Source: an uncultured Bacteroidales bacterium
GTDB lineage: Bacteria; Bacteroidota; Bacteroidia; Bacteroidales; Paludibacteraceae
Direction of reading: 5' to 3'
NCBI GenBank assembly: GCA_937892015.1
Contig: CALAUY010000184.1
Span: forward strand, 1 to 29,883
DNA length: 29,883 nucleotides
Positions 24,896 through 29,883 of the stretch are shown here, in pieces (the stretch's first letter is position 1; each line of letters starts with the position of its first letter). The notes below the pieces were generated by a model that searched no databases, was not told where the DNA came from, and saw only the letters and a list, made by a program, of their open reading frames with translations. The position numbers and the translations under genes are program-made.

Positions 24896-24931
24896 TTTTT
24901 AAATGATTATCCGTTTTTTTAGATGATTATC
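24896..24931. repeat. Two 16-bp direct repeats with 20-bp period
   Basis: TTTTTARATGATTATC occurs at 24896-24911 and 24916-24931, with one A/G difference. The pair lies between the apt start codon and the parS site, which begins five bases after the second copy. Confidence 0.8.
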
Positions 24932-24936
24932 TTGGT

Positions 24937-24952
24937 TGTTTCACGTGGAACA
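24937..24952. other. parS: parS centromere site (ParB binding)
   Basis: The 16 bases TGTTTCACGTGGAACA read TGTTCCACGTGAAACA on the minus strand, an exact match to the chromosomal parS consensus TGTTnCACGTGAAACA first defined in Bacillus subtilis and found across most bacterial phyla. ParB loads at parS and, with ParA and SMC, directs chromosome segregation. parS sites cluster near the replication origin. This one directly abuts the mnmG stop codon (TAA, 24953-24955), and mnmG (gidA) is itself often near origins. No second perfect site and no DnaA-box cluster were seen in the window. Confidence 0.92.
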
Positions 24953-26830
24953 TTATCTTCCCAGCAGCACCAACAAGACGCTAATATCGTTTGGAGATAC
25001 ACCCGGAATGCGCTCTGCATCACCTATTGTACGGGGCTTAATACGGGTGAGTTTTTGACGAGCTTCGGTGCTAAGTGACTGAACGGCAGAATAGTCGAAA
25101 TCCTCAGGCAGACGGATTTTGTCCAAACGCTGGAGTTTCTCTGCAGAAAGTCGTTCTCTTTCTATATAACCTTGATACTTGAGCTGAATCTCCACACTTT
25201 CTTCAACCTCTTCACGAATACGCGGTATAGAAGCGACAGCTTCACGAAGTTCAGCGGAACAGTCAATCAGAAGAGAAAGAGTTACTTGTGGACGGAGAAG
25301 TAGTTCGCTAAGTTTAACACTATGTGAAAGAGGTTGAGAACCAACCATTTCAAGCATACCATTTACGTCTTCCGGCGAAATGGCTGTGGATTGAAGAACA
25401 GTAGCTAAACGCTCTTTCTCTTGGTTCTTAATGGTAAGTAAGTTGTGACGTTCGCAAGAAGCCAAACCCAAAGAGAAACCTTTTCCTGTCAGTCGTTCAT
25501 CTGCGTTGTCTTGGCGTAACAAAATACGATACTCAGCACGAGAGGTGAACATGCGATATGGTTCGTCAACACCTTTATTAACCAAATCGTCAATAAGAAC
25601 CCCTATATACGCTTCGTTGCGGGAAAGGGCGAAAGAGTCTCCAGTATCATGCGCAGTGAGATGGGCGTTGATGCCGGCGATTATGCCTTGTCCTGCCGCT
25701 TCCTCGTAACCTGTTGTGCCATTAATCTGCCCGGCAAAGAACAAGCGTTTCAAGAGTTTTGTTTGTAAAGTGTGATATAGCTGAGTCGGGTCAAAGAAAT
25801 CGTACTCGATTGCATAGCCGGGACGGTATAGGACAACATTCTCAAGTCCGACAATGGAGTGTAGTGCTTCCATTTGAACATCCATCGGAAGTGAACTGGA
25901 GAAGCCATTGACGTAGTACTCATTGCTATCAACTCCTTCCGGTTCTAAAAACAATTGATGAGAAGCCTTGTCTGCAAACGTAACTATTTTTGTCTCAATA
26001 CTGGGACAATAACGAGGACCAATACTGGCAATTTGTCCGTTGAAAAGGGGCGATTCGGTCAGATGGGCTCGAAGTATATCATGTGTGTGCGGGTTGGTAT
26101 ATGTAATCCAACAACTCATCTGCTTTAGGTCTCTGCAAACAGAGTCTAAGTAACTGAACTTATGGAAATCATCATCGCCAGCTTGTTCTGTCAAGCGACT
26201 AAAGTCGATAGTTCGTTTGTCAATTCGGGCCGGTGTACCGGTCTTCATACGAGCCATTCTAAAACCGAGAGACGCGAGCTGGTCCGAAAGACCATAGCTG
26301 GCAGGTTCGGCAATTCGCCCGCCTCTCAACTTAACAGGACCGAAATGCATTAGTCCGTTAAGGAATGTGCCGTTCGTCAGGACGACGCTGCGAGAAAGGA
26401 ATTCTGCCCCGAGAAGAGTGCGTACGCCAACTACCTCTTTGCCTTTGATTATCAAAGAGGTAACGCAATCTTGCCAGATGTGCAGATTGGAGATATTGGT
26501 TAAAGTATGAATCCATTCTTCGATGAAGCGCTTACGGTCACTCTGACTACGCGGGCTCCACATCGCAGGGCCTTTCCCCCTATTGAGCATACGGAACTGA
26601 ATAGCACTACGGTCCGTAACGATTCCCATTTGCCCTCCAAGAGCATCTATCTCCCTCACAATCTGACCTTTAGCTATTCCACCGACAGCAGGGTTGCAAC
26701 TCATTTGGCCGATTGTATTTATGTTCATCGTGATGAGAAGTGTCTTGCTTCCCATCGTGGCCGCGGCAGAAGCAGCTTCGTTCCCGGCGTGACCTGCACC
26801 TACTACTATGACATCGTATGTGGTCGTCAT
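24953..26830 (-). CDS. mnmG: tRNA uridine-5-carboxymethylaminomethyl modification enzyme MnmG (GidA)
   Basis: With MnmE, MnmG uses FAD and folate to modify the wobble uridine of certain tRNAs. Seen are the FAD motif GAGHAGNEAA (from residue 11), MSCNPAVGGIAKGQIVREID, NGTFLNG, the GYEEAAGQG segment and a C-terminal helical domain ending near ERIPGVSPNDISVLLVLL. I chose the ATG at 26828-26830 (625 residues) over an upstream in-frame ATG (26858-26860), because it overlaps the yraN stop as ATGA and gives the usual N-terminus. It is followed immediately by parS. All core motifs are intact. Confidence 0.96.
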   Translation of the reverse strand: MTTTYDVIVVGAGHAGNEAASAAATMGSKTLLITMNINTIGQMSCNPAVGGIAKGQIVREIDALGGQMGIVTDRSAIQFRMLNRGKGPAMWSPRSQSDRKRFIEEWIHTLTNISNLHIWQDCVTSLIIKGKEVVGVRTLLGAEFLSRSVVLTNGTFLNGLMHFGPVKLRGGRIAEPASYGLSDQLASLGFRMARMKTGTPARIDKRTIDFSRLTEQAGDDDFHKFSYLDSVCRDLKQMSCWITYTNPHTHDILRAHLTESPLFNGQIASIGPRYCPSIETKIVTFADKASHQLFLEPEGVDSNEYYVNGFSSSLPMDVQMEALHSIVGLENVVLYRPGYAIEYDFFDPTQLYHTLQTKLLKRLFFAGQINGTTGYEEAAGQGIIAGINAHLTAHDTGDSFALSRNEAYIGVLIDDLVNKGVDEPYRMFTSRAEYRILLRQDNADERLTGKGFSLGLASCERHNLLTIKNQEKERLATVLQSTAISPEDVNGMLEMVGSQPLSHSVKLSELLLRPQVTLSLLIDCSAELREAVASIPRIREEVEESVEIQLKYQGYIERERLSAEKLQRLDKIRLPEDFDYSAVQSLSTEARQKLTRIKPRTIGDAERIPGVSPNDISVLLVLLGR

Positions 26831-27258
26831 TTTCTGTGTTTCCAATAACTTTTCGTCCATTTATTTTCTGGTAGCATGCTCCGTGGTCCGACAAACCGTG
26901 AGCGTGGATGAAAGGCCTCTTCTATATGATTGATACTCTGCTCTTTATCATTAAGAATAATTGCAATGATGTCAAAACGGGATCTATTGTCGAGCCGATG
27001 ATGTTTGAGGTATATGCTGGCGGCAGATGTCAAGCGCCTCTTACGGAGTTCGTCAACAGAATCTTCGGGTTCTCCATAATCGGAAGAAGAGCGTGTTTTC
27101 ACTTCTACAAAAACAATCTCGTCACCTTCTTTAGCAACGATGTCTAACTCCAAGTCGCCATGTTTCCAGTTACGGTCAAGTATTCGGTAACCTTTTTCTC
27201 GTAAGAAAGTTACCGCCAGATCTTCGCCTCTTCGTCCTAAAATATTATGTTGCGCCAT
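26827..27258 (-). CDS. YraN family protein (UPF0102, endonuclease-like fold)
   Basis: The 143-residue protein has the YraN pattern: GRRGEDLAVTFLREKGYRIL, then ELDIVAKEGDEIVFVEVKTRSS. The acidic and basic residues (Asp39, Glu52, Lys54) sit like a restriction-endonuclease-type active site. The biological role is not established. It is slightly longer than the usual 120 residues, with a basic C-terminal tail. It is the first gene of the long minus-strand run, with a promoter at 27285-27316, and overlaps mnmG by four bases. Confidence 0.88.
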   Translation of the reverse strand: MAQHNILGRRGEDLAVTFLREKGYRILDRNWKHGDLELDIVAKEGDEIVFVEVKTRSSSDYGEPEDSVDELRKRRLTSAASIYLKHHRLDNRSRFDIIAIILNDKEQSINHIEEAFHPRSRFVGPRSMLPENKWTKSYWKHRK

Positions 27259-27284
27259 GCAGGTGAGATTATTAAAATGAACTG

Positions 27285-27316
27285 CAAAGGTACAGTATTT
27301 TTTTCAAATATACAAA
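27285..27316 (-). promoter_or_regulatory. Bacteroidota-type promoter for the yraN-mnmG run
   Basis: On the minus strand TTTG (plus-strand CAAA, 27313-27316), a 20-base spacer with an A-run, and TACCTTTG (27285-27292). It lies 26 bases before the yraN start codon. Confidence 0.8.
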
Positions 27317-27372
27317 TTTATTGGTCATTTTTCGCAAAAAAACGTGTTTTTTTTCAAATTCTTCGCTTTTTT

Positions 27373-27404
27373 TTTGTTTTTTTCAAAAAAAAGCAGTAAC
27401 TTTG
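27373..27404 (+). promoter_or_regulatory. Bacteroidota-type promoter for nfeD-floA
   Basis: TTTG at 27373-27376, a 20-base spacer, TAACTTTG at 27397-27404. The spacer end CAAAAAAAAGCAGTA (27384-27398) is the same as in the metG promoter. Its position rules out translation starts upstream of about 27411 for nfeD. Confidence 0.85.
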
Positions 27405-27424
27405 TGACCAAAATGAGAATTATT

Positions 27425-27892
27425 ATGTACACATTTCTTGTCGTATTATTGTTATTGTTTGGCGTTGCGTTAGTGGTCGCCGAGATTTTTCTGATTCCGG
27501 GAGTCGGGTTGGCCGGCTTGTTTGGTTTTCTAAGTTTGGCAGCCTCTGTGGTGCTGGCGTACGTATATATCTCGCCCATTGCAGGGCACATTACTCTTTG
27601 CGCAGCGGTTGTTGTTGCCGCAGTTGGCATCTATGTGTTTCTACGCGGCAAGACGCTTGACAAGATGGCGTTGAAAACGGACATCGATGCTCGTGTTGAC
27701 TTGATAGAGGGGAAAGATGTGCATGTGGGTGACGTGGTAGTGACCTCTTCTCGACTTGCCCCGATGGGCAAAGTGCGAGTCGGATCAGCGGAACTGGAGG
27801 CGAAGAGTATTGGTGCGTTCATCGATCCGGAAACGCCCGTTTCCATCGAGAAAATCGAGGGAAACATCGTGGTTGTAAAACCGGTTGATTGA
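27425..27892 (+). CDS. NfeD-family membrane protein
   Basis: NfeD proteins are small membrane proteins found next to SPFH (flotillin/stomatin) genes; the C-terminal OB-fold is thought to contact them. This one has three membrane segments (about residues 2-70: TFLVVLLLLFGVALVVAEIFL, then LFGFLSLAASVVLAYVYI and a third) and an OB-fold-like end (GDVVVTSSRLAPMGKVRVG ... NIVVVKPVD). The frame is open further upstream, but the promoter at 27373-27404 leaves only ATG 27413 or 27425; 27425 (155 residues) leaves a normal short leader. The gene is 90 bases before floA. Confidence 0.85.
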   Translation: MYTFLVVLLLLFGVALVVAEIFLIPGVGLAGLFGFLSLAASVVLAYVYISPIAGHITLCAAVVVAAVGIYVFLRGKTLDKMALKTDIDARVDLIEGKDVHVGDVVVTSSRLAPMGKVRVGSAELEAKSIGAFIDPETPVSIEKIEGNIVVVKPVD

Positions 27893-27982
27893 CACATGCA
27901 AAGATGTTCGTTCTGCTATGTGGTGAGAAGAAGGCGGTTGAGCTAAAAAATACAGATTGTTTTACCATTAAATATATGTGAT

Positions 27983-28963
27983 ATGCAAGTTTTTGAAATT
28001 GTTTTGTTGGCCATTTTGGCGGTTCTACTATTATTGTTCTTTTATTACGTGCCATTTCTGCTCTGGGTTTCGGCACAAGTGAGTGGTGTACGTATCTCAT
28101 TGGTACAGCTGTTCTTAATGCGCATACGTAAAGTGCCGCCTTATAAGATTGTTGACTGCATGATCGAGGCGCACAAAGCGGGCATCGAGGATGTACGTCG
28201 TGATGGTCTTGAGGCCCATTATCTCGCTGGCGGTAATATCGTCAATGTGGTGCATGCGTTAGTGTCGGCCAACAAAGCGAATATCGACTTGTCGTTCCAG
28301 ATGGCAACTGCCATTGATTTGGCAGGACGTGACGTTTTTGAGGCGGTACAGATGTCGGTTAACCCGAAGGTGATTGATACACCACCGGTAACGGCCGTAG
28401 CTAAAGATGGAATTCAGTTGATTGCCAAGGCGCGTGTCACCGTGCGAGCGAATATTGCACACTTAGTAGGAGGTGCAGGTGAGGACACTATATTAGCTCG
28501 TGTCGGTGAGGGTATCGTGTCATCGATTGGATCGGCCGAAACGCACAAGGCTGTGCTCGAAAACCCCGATTCCATCAGTAAACTTGTGCTCAAAAAAGGC
28601 TTAGATGCAGGCACAGCTTTCGAGATTTTGTCCATTGATATTGCCGATATTGATGTAGGTAAGAATATCGGAGCCCAATTGCAGATGGATCAAGCAGAGG
28701 CCGATAAGAACATCGCACAAGCAAAAGCTGAGGAGCGTCGGGCGATGGCAGTGGCACTGGAACAGGAGATGAAAGCAAAAGAGCAAGAAGCTCGCGCAAG
28801 TGTTGTTGCGGCAGAGGCGGAAGTACCGAAGGCAATGGCAGAAGCGTTCCGTAGCGGAAATCTCGGCATTATGGACTATTATCGAATGCAGAATATCCAG
28901 GCAGACACGTCGATGCGAGATTCTATCGCCAAACCAAAGACGGGTGTTGCCCCGAAGAAATGA
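27983..28963 (+). CDS. floA: Flotillin-like protein FloA
   Basis: FloA is a membrane scaffold protein that marks lipid microdomains. The 326-residue protein has an N-terminal membrane segment (about 3-32), FLLWVSAQVSGVRISLVQLFLMRIRKVPP, an SPFH-like domain through about residue 225, and a C-terminal coiled-coil rich in Ala, Glu and Lys (about 230-290, QAEADKNIAQAKAEERRAMA). Length and sequence fit the FloA/YqfA family (about 330). The gene follows nfeD and overlaps the amidase gene by four bases (ATGA), suggesting coupled translation. Confidence 0.95.
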   Translation: MQVFEIVLLAILAVLLLLFFYYVPFLLWVSAQVSGVRISLVQLFLMRIRKVPPYKIVDCMIEAHKAGIEDVRRDGLEAHYLAGGNIVNVVHALVSANKANIDLSFQMATAIDLAGRDVFEAVQMSVNPKVIDTPPVTAVAKDGIQLIAKARVTVRANIAHLVGGAGEDTILARVGEGIVSSIGSAETHKAVLENPDSISKLVLKKGLDAGTAFEILSIDIADIDVGKNIGAQLQMDQAEADKNIAQAKAEERRAMAVALEQEMKAKEQEARASVVAAEAEVPKAMAEAFRSGNLGIMDYYRMQNIQADTSMRDSIAKPKTGVAPKK

Positions 28964-29751
28964 AAGTAGCGTTACTTCAGTTTCCGGTTGTGTGGGCAGA
29001 GATTCAAGAGAATCTTCGCCGGACAGGTTTGCGCCTTCAGACGATTGCGGGCGAGGCCGATGTGGCCGTTTTACCGGAGATGTTCACAACGGGTTTTTGT
29101 ACCAACAACCCCCATTTAGCAGAAAGTATGGACGGCACAACACTACAAACCGTCAGGCGATGGGCTAAGGAATACAACTTAGCCATCATCGGTTCGTTCA
29201 TGTGCAAAGATGAGGGTAAACTGTACAACCGCGGCTTTTTTGTTAAGCCTGACGGCACAGCCACATTCATAGATAAGCGACATCTGTATCCCAGTCGCGG
29301 CGAGTCAGAGTTGTTCACTGCGGGAAAAGAGCGAAGAGTCGTTGAATACAAGGGTGTTAAGTTCTGCGTGCAGATCTGTTACGACTTGCGGTTCCCCGTT
29401 TGGAGTCGAAACATGTCGGGTTTTGACTACGACATTTTGGTTTATTGCGCAGCATGGCCGGACGTGAAGATTAAAGCATGGGATGCGATGCTGGCAGCTC
29501 GATGCCTTGAAAACCAATGCTATTTAGTAGGTGTCAATTGTGTTGGAGACGATGGATTAGGACTTCATTATAAAGGTCATTCAGTTGCATATGATACGCG
29601 ACTGGAACCAATCGTTTCGTTCGCCGACAACGAAGAAGGCATTAAGATTGCCGATTTCGACATGAAACGATTGGAGCATTATCGAACGGTTCTGCCACTC
29701 TGGAAAGATTGTGACCGGTTTGTTCTGCACGATAAAAAAAATAACGCATAA
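28960..29751 (+). CDS. Carbon-nitrogen hydrolase (nitrilase/omega-amidase family)
   Basis: The 263-residue protein has the nitrilase-family catalytic triad: Glu40 in LPEMFTTGF, Lys106 in DKRHLYP and Cys140 in QICYDLRFPVW. The sequence is closest in style to YafV/NIT2-type omega-amidases, which split alpha-ketoglutaramate or related amides, but the substrate cannot be read from sequence. No signal peptide, so cytoplasmic. The start overlaps the floA stop as ATGA. The stop at 29749-29751 is followed by an A-rich stretch with no clear terminator; nothing is called in 29752-29883. Confidence 0.88.
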   Translation: MKVALLQFPVVWAEIQENLRRTGLRLQTIAGEADVAVLPEMFTTGFCTNNPHLAESMDGTTLQTVRRWAKEYNLAIIGSFMCKDEGKLYNRGFFVKPDGTATFIDKRHLYPSRGESELFTAGKERRVVEYKGVKFCVQICYDLRFPVWSRNMSGFDYDILVYCAAWPDVKIKAWDAMLAARCLENQCYLVGVNCVGDDGLGLHYKGHSVAYDTRLEPIVSFADNEEGIKIADFDMKRLEHYRTVLPLWKDCDRFVLHDKKNNA

Positions 29752-29883
29752 AAGAGATACAAGAAGCAAAGTGTAGGTAAAAAAAGGACGTATAGGGCAA
29801 AAAGTAGGCTGAAAAGAGGGATAACATATTCGACTACAATCCACATGTACTATTTCTGCCGGTTCCAATGTACATTTTGCAAT

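Noticed and set aside
24888..24952. Replication origin
   Set aside because: parS is present but no DnaA-box cluster or A+T-rich unwinding region is seen, and dnaA is not in the window.
29845..29883. Possible gene start at the right edge (ATG at 29845, cysteine-rich peptide)
   Set aside because: Only 13 codons are visible, with no promoter; two other frames are equally possible.

Overview
The window looks like chromosomal core DNA of a member of the Bacteroidales (Bacteroidota), probably with a short accessory stretch at its left end. The evidence is Bacteroidota-specific gene content: a PorQ-type component of the type IX secretion system, a GldB-type lipoprotein, a CBM20-bearing GH77 4-alpha-glucanotransferase, and a Bacteroidota-style UvrC. 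The promoters also have the Bacteroidota form, TTTG, 20 nt, then TAnnTTTG; five are visible, all with exactly 20 nt between the boxes. Most genes are near half G+C by eye. No rRNA, tRNA, CRISPR array, transposase or phage gene is visible. The exact species cannot be told from the sequence.

Region 1-3000 is the accessory-looking part. It starts with the tail of an ASCH-like protein, then a 13-bp perfect inverted repeat. Next is an A+T-rich N-formylglutamate amidohydrolase-family gene, then a structured 300-bp gap with tandem terminators, then a minus-strand AraC-family regulator. A 650-bp intergenic stretch follows with a possible structured RNA, short tandem repeats and a promoter. From 3018 an acyl-CoA synthetase (+) converges on a minus-strand cluster (11150 to 4766): an unknown outer-membrane beta-barrel protein, MalQ, PorQ, Cmk and IspH. 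A divergent promoter region at 11151-11346 drives that cluster leftward and a tight plus-strand operon rightward: metG, a PotD-like binding protein with a C-terminal membrane anchor, rpe and comEC.

From 27258 down to 17171 nine minus-strand genes lie nearly end to end: yraN, mnmG, apt, uvrC, tsaE, lolD, gldB, sufS and a secreted helix-hairpin-helix/beta-barrel protein. Several overlap by one to four bases. Between mnmG and apt sits a perfect 16-bp parS site (ParB binding site) next to two 16-bp direct repeats, which suggests the window is near the chromosome origin. A second divergent promoter region at 27259-27424 drives the plus-strand set nfeD, floA and a nitrilase-family amidase, which ends at 29751.

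The observations most worth following are the parS site with its adjacent repeats; the secreted helix-hairpin-helix/beta-barrel gene facing comEC, a possible DNA-uptake pairing; the candidate structured RNA at 2448-2690; the membrane-anchored orphan PotD; and the hairpin-flanked A+T-rich gene at the left end.
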